Shown here: one piece after another, positions 7,300 through 13,527 of the stretch
Numbering within the stretch: position 1 is the first letter of the stretch
Layout of the letters: every line of letters begins with the position of its first letter
From: Chloroflexota bacterium
Lineage (GTDB): Bacteria; Chloroflexota; Limnocylindria; Limnocylindrales; CSP1-4
Direction: 5' to 3'
Length of the DNA: 18,523 bases
NCBI GenBank assembly: GCA_005880805.1
Contig: VBFZ01000041.1
Location: 19,476 to 37,998 of the forward strand
Made by a program: the position numbers and the translations under genes
Notes under the pieces: model-generated
Seen by the model: only the letters and a program-made list of their open reading frames with translations
Database searches by the model: none
What the model was told of the DNA's origin: nothing

Positions 7300-8369
7300 G
7301 CGGGGGCGGACACCCTTCCGGCGGCGGGCTCCAGGGGGAGGAGCCTCCCCAGCCACCCGCGTCGCCCGAGCCATCTGTGGACACCGGACCTCCACCGACA
7401 TCCGAGCCTCCCGGGCGTCCCGGGCGTCCCGGGCGTCCCGGGCTTCGGACGTTCACCCTCGAAGGCCGGGCCGCCCCAGGCCTGTTCCTCGTCGGCTGGC
7501 TGTGCACGATCATGGGCTTCGGGCTGGTCATTGTCGGTGGGCTCGCCGACCCCGGACCCGTCAAGACGCTCGTCTTCGCCATCGGGCTGGCACTGCTCGC
7601 GATCGGGCTGGTCGCGGGCGCCGGTTCCCAGGCACTCGACCGACGGGCGCGCGGAGAGGCCTACACGGGGCCATCGCCGTTCCTCGCCTTTGCCGCCGTC
7701 ATCCCGCTGACGTTCCTGGCCGCCCTGATCGTTTTCCGGCCGCTCGTCGCGCTCGGGCTTCGCGCCGACGCTCCCCTCGCGACCCTGATCGGCATCACGA
7801 TCCAGGCTCTGGTCTATATCGCCGTCGTCCGACTGCTCGTGATCGGCCCCGGGGCACTGCGCTGGTCAGAGATGGGTCTTCGCCGCCGGGCCGGGGAGAT
7901 TCCGCTGGACATCGCCCGGGGCGCCGTCCTGGCGCTGCCTGTGCTTTTCGCGACCGTCCTCGTCGCGGCGCTGCTCGTCGCGCTCCTCGGGACCCGCCCG
8001 GAGTCGCCATTGCCGCCGGCCTCGAACACTGTCGATCTGCTTCTCAACCTGGTCTCGGCGGCGGTCGTCGCGCCAATCGGGGAGGAAGTCTTCTTCCGGG
8101 CTTTCGCGACGACGGCCTGGGCGCGCACCTATGGCGTGACGCGGGCGATCGTGCAGGGCGGCCTGGTCTTCGCGCTCGCGCACGTCCTGACAGTCAATAC
8201 GGTCGACTTCTCGGAGGGCAGTCGTCAGGCACTGATCGCCTTTGGCGCGCGAGTCCCGGTGGCCCTGGCGCTGGGCTGGCTGTTCCTCGGTCGACGCTCG
8301 ATCTACGCCTCGTTCGGGCTCCATTCAGCGTTCAACGCGATCGCGCTGCTGCTGAGCCAGCTCCCCTGA
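7296..8369 (+). CDS. CPBP-family intramembrane metalloprotease (CAAX/Abi type)
   Basis: The 357-residue protein carries the three CPBP signatures: EExxxR in IGEEVFFRAF (Glu 263, Glu 264, Arg 268), FALAH with His 296, and FGLHSAFNAI with His 343 and Asn 347. These are the residues that form the metal site of Rce1-like intramembrane proteases. About eight hydrophobic helices cover residues 60-355. The first 55 residues are Pro/Gly-rich and include a perfect (GRP)3 run from a 9-base tandem repeat. The start is uncertain. TTG 7296 overlaps the previous stop (TTGA) and suggests coupling; GTG 7377 (residue 28) is an alternative that removes much of the Pro-rich head but keeps the repeat. Bacterial CPBP proteins process prenylated or membrane peptides, or serve in bacteriocin immunity; the substrate here cannot be told. 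Confidence 0.88.
   Translation: MSGGGHPSGGGLQGEEPPQPPASPEPSVDTGPPPTSEPPGRPGRPGRPGLRTFTLEGRAAPGLFLVGWLCTIMGFGLVIVGGLADPGPVKTLVFAIGLALLAIGLVAGAGSQALDRRARGEAYTGPSPFLAFAAVIPLTFLAALIVFRPLVALGLRADAPLATLIGITIQALVYIAVVRLLVIGPGALRWSEMGLRRRAGEIPLDIARGAVLALPVLFATVLVAALLVALLGTRPESPLPPASNTVDLLLNLVSAAVVAPIGEEVFFRAFATTAWARTYGVTRAIVQGGLVFALAHVLTVNTVDFSEGSRQALIAFGARVPVALALGWLFLGRRSIYASFGLHSAFNAIALLLSQLP
7412..7438 (+). repeat. 9-base tandem repeat, three perfect copies
   Basis: CGGGCGTCC is repeated three times without change (7412-7420, 7421-7429, 7430-7438) inside the CPBP gene and encodes Gly-Arg-Pro repeats. The unit is a multiple of three, so gain or loss of copies would keep the frame. Confidence 0.85.
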
Positions 8370-8407
8370 TTCTCCGCGATCCGGGCTGCCGTCAGCCGGC
8401 TGCACCC

Positions 8408-8452
8408 GGTAAAGCCGCCAGTAAGGCGCCGGTGAGCCCGCGGTGAGGGGCA
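8408..8452 (+). repeat. Degenerate 11-12 base direct repeats upstream of radC
   Basis: Four head-to-tail copies resembling GGTRAGCCCGC can be read: 8408-8419, 8420-8430, 8431-8441 and 8442-8452. They end just before the TAAAGT element at 8458. The copies are imperfect, so this could be chance in GC-rich DNA or a binding-site array. Confidence 0.3.
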
Positions 8453-8457
8453 CTCGC

Positions 8458-8463
8458 TAAAGT
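8458..8463 (+). promoter_or_regulatory. Putative -10 element TAAAGT upstream of radC
   Basis: TAAAGT fits TANNNT and sits in GCTAAAGT, close to the GCTAGAGT found before the gene at 215. The transcript would have a leader of roughly 120 bases before ATG 8590. No clear -35 is visible. Confidence 0.35.
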
Positions 8464-8589
8464 CGCGACCGTCCCTGGGATCCGGATGGCAGGGGGAATC
8501 GGCGGGCTCCTGTCGTCCGGGTCCGGGGACGCCTCGCGGCCACTCCGCGTCCTGGCCCTGCCACCGCCCGCCTTGAGGTCAGTGATCGG

Positions 8590-9294
8590 ATGGGCCAACG
8601 GGCGATCCGCGAGCTGCCGCCCGACGAGCGACCTCGCGAGCGACTGGCGCTACGCGGTGCCGGCGGCCTCCAATCCGCCGAGCTCATCGCGCTCCTGTGG
8701 GGTTCGGGCCCGCGGGGCGCCAGCGCCGTCGAGCTCGCCGAAACGGCCCTCGGCCGCCATGACGGCCTAACGGGCCTGGCGCGTGCGACCGAGCTCGAGC
8801 TGCAGGCGATCCCGGGCGTCGGTCGAGCCAAGGCCGCGCAGCTGGCGGCCGCCTTCGAGCTCGGTCGGCGGCTGATGGCCGACTGGCCTGCCGGACGTTG
8901 GACGATCCGCGCTCCGAACGACGTGGCGGACCGACTCGTGCTGCAGATGGGCCGTCTCGAGCATGAGGAGCTGCGGGTCGTCCTGCTCAACACGAAGAAC
9001 GTCGTGCTCCGTGTCGTGACCGTCTACCAGGGCAACGTGTCGTCGTCGCTGGTACGCGTCGGCGAGCTCTATCGCGACGCGGTCCGGCTCAACGCGACGG
9101 GAGCGATCCTCGTCCACAACCATCCATCGGGCGACCCGACGCCCTCGGCCGACGACCTGCACCTGACGGCCGAGGCGCTCGCTGCCGGCCGCCTGCTCGA
9201 CATCGACCTGCTCGACCACCTCGTGATCGGCCATGACGCGTACGTGTCGCTGCGCGATCGAGGGGTGGCCTTCGATCGGGCGGGCCGGGGCTGA
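8590..9294 (+). CDS. radC: RadC family protein (JAB/MPN domain)
   Basis: The 234-residue protein has the standard RadC plan and length. The N-terminus reads RELPPDERPRERLALRGAGGL, followed by a helix-hairpin-helix (about residues 68-92, IPGVGRAKAAQLAAA). The C-terminal JAB/MPN domain carries the JAMM metal motif HNHPSGDPTPSADD (His 176, His 178, Asp 189). RadC was named for a DNA-repair phenotype, but its enzymatic role remains unsettled; the JAMM motif is intact here, so metal binding is expected. ATG 8590 matches the usual start just before the RELPxxERPRE segment. A GAGG lies about ten bases upstream. The gene lies directly before mreB, an arrangement known from Bacillus and other bacteria (radC-mreBCD), which supports both assignments. 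Confidence 0.95.
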   Translation: MGQRAIRELPPDERPRERLALRGAGGLQSAELIALLWGSGPRGASAVELAETALGRHDGLTGLARATELELQAIPGVGRAKAAQLAAAFELGRRLMADWPAGRWTIRAPNDVADRLVLQMGRLEHEELRVVLLNTKNVVLRVVTVYQGNVSSSLVRVGELYRDAVRLNATGAILVHNHPSGDPTPSADDLHLTAEALAAGRLLDIDLLDHLVIGHDAYVSLRDRGVAFDRAGRG

Positions 9295-9332
9295 CATCGC
9301 CGGACTGCTCCGGACGGGCTGGGGCAGGCGGT

Positions 9333-9338
9333 TATACT
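9333..9338 (+). promoter_or_regulatory. Putative -10 element TATACT upstream of mreB
   Basis: TATACT is the best -10 match in the window and stands out in very GC-rich surroundings. The expected transcript start is near 9345, giving a leader of about 99 bases before ATG 9444. The -35 region has no clear TTGACA. Confidence 0.55.
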
Positions 9339-9352
9339 GCACGGGCTTTCCC

Positions 9353-9373
9353 GCGAGCGACCTCAGGGCTCGC
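9353..9373 (+). repeat. Inverted repeat in the mreB leader
   Basis: GCGAGC (9353-9358) and GCTCGC (9368-9373) are exactly complementary with a 9-base loop. The pair begins about eight bases after the expected transcription start from TATACT, so it would form a hairpin at the 5' end of the mreBC message. Confidence 0.35.
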
Positions 9374-9443
9374 CCCACCGCCGGGAGCCGCGTGCCCACC
9401 CTGGACGCCTCCGGCCACCACCACGAAGGATCTGCGCTCGATC

Positions 9444-10502
9444 ATGTTCGACCGTCTGCTCGGCCTGTTCTCGCGGGACATCGGGATCGACCTGGGCACC
9501 GCGAACACGCTCGTCCACGTGAAGGACCGGGGCATCGTGATGAGCGAGCCGTCGGTCGTCGCGATCGACACGAAGACCAAGCGGGTCCTGGCGATCGGGG
9601 CGGAGGCGAAGCGGATGGTCGGCCGGACCCCGGCAAGCATCCAGGCCGTGCGGCCGCTGCGCGACGGAGTCATCAGCGACTTCGACGTGACCGAGCAGAT
9701 GATCAAGTACTTCGTAGACAAGGTGCACGACCGTGTCGGCCTCATCGCTCGACCGCGCATGCTCCTGGGCATTCCCTCGGGCGTGACGGAGGTCGAGAAG
9801 CGCGCCGTTCGTGATGCCGCCGTCAACGCGGGAGCGCGCTGGGCGCGGTTGATCGAGGAGCCGATGGCCGCCGCGATCGGGGCCGGCCTGCCAGTCAGCG
9901 AGGCGTCGGGCAGCCTGGTCGCGGACATCGGTGGCGGCACGACCGAGGTCGCGGTCATCAGCCTCGGGGGCATCGTCGTCAGCCGCAGCATCCGCATGGG
10001 CGGCGACGAGATGGACCAGGACATCGTCGCCTTCGCCCGCCGCGAGTACAACCTGTTCCTCGGCGAGCGGACGTCGGAGGACATCAAGATCGCCATCGGG
10101 TCGGCATCGCCGGGCGAATGGGACTCGCAGCGCGTGACGCTCCGCGGCCGCGACCTGCTGACGGGACTTCCGCGGAGCGTGGAGGTCGGCGCGGAGCAGA
10201 TCCGGGACGCGATCGAGCCGACGGTCCAGCAGATCGTCGACACGATCAAGGACACGATCGAGGAGACCCCGCCCGAGCTGGTCGCCGACATCATGGACCA
10301 GGGCATCGTGCTGGCCGGCGGAGGGGCGCTGCTCGTGGGCCTCGACCGCCGCGTCGCGGAGGCGACCCAGATGCCGGTCCACATCGCGGACGATCCGTTG
10401 ACGTGCGTCGCGCGTGGGACGGGCCTCGTGCTCGAGGAGCTTGGCAACCCGCAGATGGACAGGGTTCTCGTCGCCGACACCTACGCGCGCCCGCCCCGCT
10501 GA
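9444..10502 (+). CDS. mreB: Rod shape-determining protein MreB
   Basis: The 352-residue actin-like protein has all expected nucleotide-binding motifs: phosphate-1 IGIDLGTANT (residues 13-22), phosphate-2 ADIGGGTTE (160-168) and the adenosine motif LAGGGALL (290-297). The N-terminus FDRLLGLFS is the short amphipathic stretch that binds membranes in MreB. MreB forms membrane-bound filaments that direct peptidoglycan synthesis along the cell side wall, with MreC, MreD, RodA and PBP2. Length and start agree with the family. GAAGGA (9425-9430) precedes ATG 9444 at a somewhat long 13-base spacing. A strong TATACT lies about 106 bases upstream. mreC follows 29 bases later. No truncation or missing key residue is seen. 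Confidence 0.97.
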   Translation: MFDRLLGLFSRDIGIDLGTANTLVHVKDRGIVMSEPSVVAIDTKTKRVLAIGAEAKRMVGRTPASIQAVRPLRDGVISDFDVTEQMIKYFVDKVHDRVGLIARPRMLLGIPSGVTEVEKRAVRDAAVNAGARWARLIEEPMAAAIGAGLPVSEASGSLVADIGGGTTEVAVISLGGIVVSRSIRMGGDEMDQDIVAFARREYNLFLGERTSEDIKIAIGSASPGEWDSQRVTLRGRDLLTGLPRSVEVGAEQIRDAIEPTVQQIVDTIKDTIEETPPELVADIMDQGIVLAGGGALLVGLDRRVAEATQMPVHIADDPLTCVARGTGLVLEELGNPQMDRVLVADTYARPPR

Positions 10503-10513
10503 CGGCCCTGCGC

Positions 10514-10519
10514 TAGTCT
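10514..10519 (+). promoter_or_regulatory. Putative -10 element TAGTCT upstream of mreC
   Basis: TAGTCT is followed by CAGGC and then, 12 bases after the hexamer, by ATG 10532. Spacing and the string TAGNCTCAGGC match the element before the UPF0182 gene. It lies in the 29-base gap after mreB and may give mreC a separate short-leader transcript. Confidence 0.45.
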
Positions 10520-10531
10520 CAGGCGGGCACC

Positions 10532-11512
10532 ATGGCAACCAGTCGACTGCTCGCCTCGAGGACGGCTCGGCGCCGCACGATTGCCTACGCCGTTCTCCTC
10601 TCGCTCTCCGTGGCCGCGATGGGCATCTCCGGCACGCCGCCCGTCACCGAGCTGCAGAAGGCGTTCGGCTTCGCGTTCAAGCCACTGCAGTCGGCCGTAT
10701 CGGGCGTGGCCAACGGCGTGGGCTCGGTGGTCGGGGCATTCGTCGAGCTGGACCGACTGCGCGCCCGCAACGAGGAGCTCGAGCGCGAGAATCAGCGCCT
10801 CGCGAGCGAGAACACACGGGCCGTCGAGATCGAGCGACAGAACAAGCTTTTGAGTGACCTGCTCCAGCTGCGCAGCAACATCGACTTCAAGACGGTGCCG
10901 GCGTCGGTCATCGCGCGCGAGGACCCCAACATCGAGATGACCATCACGATCGACCGAGGCACGGACGCCGGGCTGAACGCGGGCGACGTCGTGGTAGCTG
11001 GCGGCGGGGCGGTGGTTGGGCGGGTGACAGACGCGAACCCCGCCTCGGCCCACGTCCTGCTGATCAACTCGGTGAACTCCGTCGTGATCGGCCAGCTCAG
11101 CGGCAGCTCGGCGACCGGCGAAGTAGCGGGCCAGCTCGGCGGGGTCCTGGCGATGCAGAACATCGACGCGACCGAGACGGTCAACGACGGCGAGGCGGTC
11201 CTGACCGCCGGGATCGAGCTCAAGAACGGGGTCAGATCCCCGTTTCCCAAGGGACTCCTGATCGGCCAGGTGCTCGATGTCCAGCACAACCCCAACGCCG
11301 TCGTCCAGACCGCGTTCGTGAAGCCCGCGATCGACCTGAGCAAGCTCGAATACGTGCTGGTCATCACGAATTACGAGGGCGGCCTGCCCGTTCCCGGCCA
11401 GTCGCCGGGCGGCTGCGCGCCGACCGGTGTCACGCTCCCGGCCGGAGAGCAGCCGTGCAGCGTTGCCACGCCGACGGCGGCACCGAACCACAGCGCGACG
11501 CCCAAACCCTGA
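10532..11512 (+). CDS. mreC: Rod shape-determining protein MreC
   Basis: The 326-residue protein has the MreC plan. It starts with a short basic N-terminus (SRTARRR), followed by one membrane helix (about 16-34). A coiled coil follows at about 71-113 (VELDRLRARNEELERENQRL). Two beta-barrel-like domains then run from about 120 to 285, including ITIDRGTDAGLNAGDVVV and the family-typical GLLIGQVLDV. The C-terminal 45 residues are Pro/Ala/Thr-rich with two Cys (GGCAPTG, EQPCSV). MreC lies outside the membrane and links MreB filaments to the wall synthases. The start ATG 10532 follows mreB by 29 bases and lacks a Shine-Dalgarno sequence; a TAGTCT element lies 12 bases before it. An mreD gene would normally follow but does not; the next gene is rmlA. 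Confidence 0.94.
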   Translation: MATSRLLASRTARRRTIAYAVLLSLSVAAMGISGTPPVTELQKAFGFAFKPLQSAVSGVANGVGSVVGAFVELDRLRARNEELERENQRLASENTRAVEIERQNKLLSDLLQLRSNIDFKTVPASVIAREDPNIEMTITIDRGTDAGLNAGDVVVAGGGAVVGRVTDANPASAHVLLINSVNSVVIGQLSGSSATGEVAGQLGGVLAMQNIDATETVNDGEAVLTAGIELKNGVRSPFPKGLLIGQVLDVQHNPNAVVQTAFVKPAIDLSKLEYVLVITNYEGGLPVPGQSPGGCAPTGVTLPAGEQPCSVATPTAAPNHSATPKP

Positions 11513-11543
11513 CTCGCGACCGCCCCCTCGACCTCCCCGTTCA

Positions 11544-11565
11544 CCGCTTCAGCGGCTGTTACGCT
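11544..11565 (+). promoter_or_regulatory. Putative promoter of the rhamnose operon (-10 TACGCT) with adjacent dyad
   Basis: TACGCT (11560-11565) fits TANNNT and ends 8 bases before ATG 11574. Just upstream lies a small dyad, CCGCT (11544-11548) and AGCGG (11551-11555), in what would be the spacer between -35 and -10, a position where a repressor site could act. The evidence is weak and by eye. Confidence 0.35.
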
Positions 11566-11573
11566 GTGGCGCC

Positions 11574-11594
11574 ATGAACGGGCGCGGCTCGTGA
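11574..11594 (+). CDS. Possible six-residue leader ORF (MNGRGS) coupled to rmlA
   Basis: ATG 11574 opens a six-codon frame whose TGA (11592-11594) overlaps the GTG start of rmlA (11591) as GTGA. It begins 8 bases after the TACGCT element, so it could be translated from a leaderless message. Ribosomes would then pass to rmlA, which has no Shine-Dalgarno sequence of its own. It is too short for coding evidence; this is inference from position only. Confidence 0.3.
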   Translation: MNGRGS

Positions 11595-12412
11595 AGGGGA
11601 TCGTGCTTGCCGGGGGGACGGCGACCCGGCTCTACCCGCTCACGATCGTGACCAACAAGCATCTCCTGCCGATCTACGACCGGCCGATGATCTACTACCC
11701 GATCGAGACCCTGGCCGGGATGGGCATCCAGGAGGTGCTCGTCATCGTCGGCGGGAAGAGCGTCGGCGACGTCGTCGAGCTGCTGGCCGACGGGTCGCAC
11801 TTCGGCCTCGACCTCACATATCGCTACCAGCACGGGGCCCTCGGGATCGCGCACGCAATCGGCCTGGCGCGGAGCTTCGTCGGCGACGACTCGTTCTGCT
11901 GCGTCCTCGGCGACAACATCCTCCACGGCCCGCCCCTCGCCGACATCGCGCGAGAGTTCGACGCGGGCGCGTGGGGTGCGGGCACGCTGCTGCATCGCGT
12001 CCCCGACCCGAAGCGCTTCGGGGTCGCCGAGCTGGATGCCTCCGGCAACGTCGTCCGCTTCGAGGAGAAGCCCGCCCAGCCGAAGAGCGACCTCATTCCG
12101 ATCGGGGTCTACTTCCTCCGCCCCGACGCGTTCGACGTGATCGAGCACCTCGCCCCATCGGGTCGCGGCGAGTTCGAGATCACCGACGTGCTGAACCACT
12201 ACATCCCCAACGGCGGGCTCTACACGCGCGTCTACCAGGGCGACTGGACCGACGCGGGAACGGTCGCCTCGCTGGTCCGCGCGACCGAACTGGCCGCTCG
12301 GGCGGACGCCGCAGGTGATCTGCAACCTCCGGCACAGCGACCGGTCGAGGCGACCGCCTCCGACGCCTCCGGCGACGGAGCTGCGGCCCCGGTCCGCGTC
12401 CCGCTGGCATGA
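11591..12412 (+). CDS. rfbA: Glucose-1-phosphate thymidylyltransferase
   Basis: RmlA joins dTTP and glucose-1-phosphate to give dTDP-glucose, the first step of dTDP-L-rhamnose synthesis. The 273-residue protein shows the nucleotidyltransferase signature MKGIVLAGGTATRLYPLT (residues 1-18), then TNKHLLPIYDRPMIYYPIET, the metal site LGDNI (Asp 108), FEEKP (157-161) and GEFEITDV (193-200). GTG 11591 is the start because MKGIVLAGG begins exactly where the family does. Position 11 is Ala where many RmlA proteins have Gly (GGxGTRL). The catalytic core ends near 236, shorter than the roughly 290-residue E. coli type, so this looks like the short form. Residues 237-273 are a low-complexity Ala/Pro/Asp tail. 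The stop overlaps the rmlB start (ATGA). A related sugar specificity cannot be excluded, but the operon context supports rhamnose. Confidence 0.92.
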   Translation: MKGIVLAGGTATRLYPLTIVTNKHLLPIYDRPMIYYPIETLAGMGIQEVLVIVGGKSVGDVVELLADGSHFGLDLTYRYQHGALGIAHAIGLARSFVGDDSFCCVLGDNILHGPPLADIAREFDAGAWGAGTLLHRVPDPKRFGVAELDASGNVVRFEEKPAQPKSDLIPIGVYFLRPDAFDVIEHLAPSGRGEFEITDVLNHYIPNGGLYTRVYQGDWTDAGTVASLVRATELAARADAAGDLQPPAQRPVEATASDASGDGAAAPVRVPLA

Positions 12413-13527
12413 GAGACTCGCCGGTCGCGGGGCCCGGCCGCCGTCTGCTCGTGACGGGCGGGGCGGGCTTCATCGGCAGCTGCTTCGTGCGCGAGATTCT
12501 CGGGCGACGCGACGGAACCCGTGTCACAGTGCTCGACAAGCTGACGTACGCCGGGAACCGGGCAAACCTGGCGGCGATCGAAACGGATCCCGAGCAGGCC
12601 TCGCGGTTCCGGTTCGTCCACGGAGACATCGCAGCCCCCGACGTCGTGGGCCCACTCGTCGCCGAAGCCGACGCGGTCGTGAACTTCGCGGCCGAGACGC
12701 ACGTCGATCGCTCCATCCTGGAGCCCGAGGCGTTTCTTGCGACGGGTGTCGTTGGCGTCCACGTGCTGCTCGAGGCGTGTCGCGCCGAGGCTGCCGACGG
12801 AGGGCTTCGGCCGGCCCCGCGGCTCGTGCAGGTGTCCACGGACGAGGTGTACGGCTCGGTGGCCAACGGCCATGCCCGCGAGACGGATCCTCTCGCACCG
12901 CGCTCGCCGTACTCGGCGGCCAAGGCGGCGGGCGACCTCCTGGTCGGGAGCTATTTCGCGACCTTCGGGCTGGACGTGGTGATCACTCGCGGGTCCAACA
13001 CCTACGGGCCATTCCAGCATCCCGAGAAGCTCATCCCGCTCTTCCTTACGAACGCCCTCGACGACCAGCCGCTGCCGCTGTACGGGGACGGCCTCCAGCG
13101 CCGCGACTGGCTGTACGTCGCCGACCACGCGCTCGCCGTGGAGCACGTGCTCATCCACGGCGCGGCGGGCGAGATCTACAACATCCCGGGCGACACGGAG
13201 CGCACGAACCGGGAGGTCGTCGGGCTGCTCCTCGAGGAGCTCGGCAAGCCCTGGTCGCTTGTTCGGCAGGTCGAGGATCGCCCCGGCCACGATTGGCGGT
13301 ACGCGATGGACGGCGCGAGGCTCCAGGCACTTGGCTGGCGAAATCGCACGGACTTCCGGGAGGGCCTCGCCTCGACGGTCGCCTGGTTCCGGGACAACGA
13401 GCCGTGGTGGCGAGCCTGCAAGTCCGGCGACTGGACCGCCTACTACGACCGCCAGTACGGCTCCCGGCTCGCGAACGGGTTGCTGGTCGCCGAGCTCGCC
13501 GCCGGCGACGACGTGTCTTCCCGCTGA
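12409..13527 (+). CDS. rfbB: dTDP-glucose 4,6-dehydratase
   Basis: RmlB converts dTDP-glucose to dTDP-4-keto-6-deoxyglucose. The 372-residue protein is an extended short-chain dehydrogenase. It has the Rossmann motif VTGGAGFIGS (residues 15-24), NFAAETHVDRSI (92-103), STDEVYGS (143-150) with the catalytic Asp 145 and Glu 146 pair, and YSAAK with Tyr 168 and Lys 172. It continues with SNTYGPFQHPEKLIP and DWLYVADHA, both family hallmarks. The start ATG 12409 overlaps the rmlA stop by four bases and gives a short basic lead (GPGRRLLVTGG). The last 20 residues or so extend a little beyond the usual end. The TGA is joined to the rmlD ATG as TGATG, a one-base overlap. All catalytic residues are present. 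Confidence 0.95.
   Translation: MRDSPVAGPGRRLLVTGGAGFIGSCFVREILGRRDGTRVTVLDKLTYAGNRANLAAIETDPEQASRFRFVHGDIAAPDVVGPLVAEADAVVNFAAETHVDRSILEPEAFLATGVVGVHVLLEACRAEAADGGLRPAPRLVQVSTDEVYGSVANGHARETDPLAPRSPYSAAKAAGDLLVGSYFATFGLDVVITRGSNTYGPFQHPEKLIPLFLTNALDDQPLPLYGDGLQRRDWLYVADHALAVEHVLIHGAAGEIYNIPGDTERTNREVVGLLLEELGKPWSLVRQVEDRPGHDWRYAMDGARLQALGWRNRTDFREGLASTVAWFRDNEPWWRACKSGDWTAYYDRQYGSRLANGLLVAELAAGDDVSSR

Noticed and set aside
8384..8402. Terminator after the CPBP gene (GGCTG-CCGT-CAGCC)
   Set aside because: The stem is only five pairs and no T-run follows.
7070..8446. Open frame on the + strand, 458 codons, with an Arg-Ala-Ser repeat
   Set aside because: It is the out-of-frame reading of the CPBP gene; the repeat is the 9-base tandem read in another frame.
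8486..8770. Possible 94-codon leader gene before and into radC
   Set aside because: It overlaps radC out of frame, has no ribosome site and has a low-complexity Ser/Pro/Arg composition.
12315..13526. Upstream in-frame extension of rmlD through rmlB
   Set aside because: The extension is Arg-rich shadow sequence. RmlD clearly begins at ATG 13527 with its Rossmann motif.
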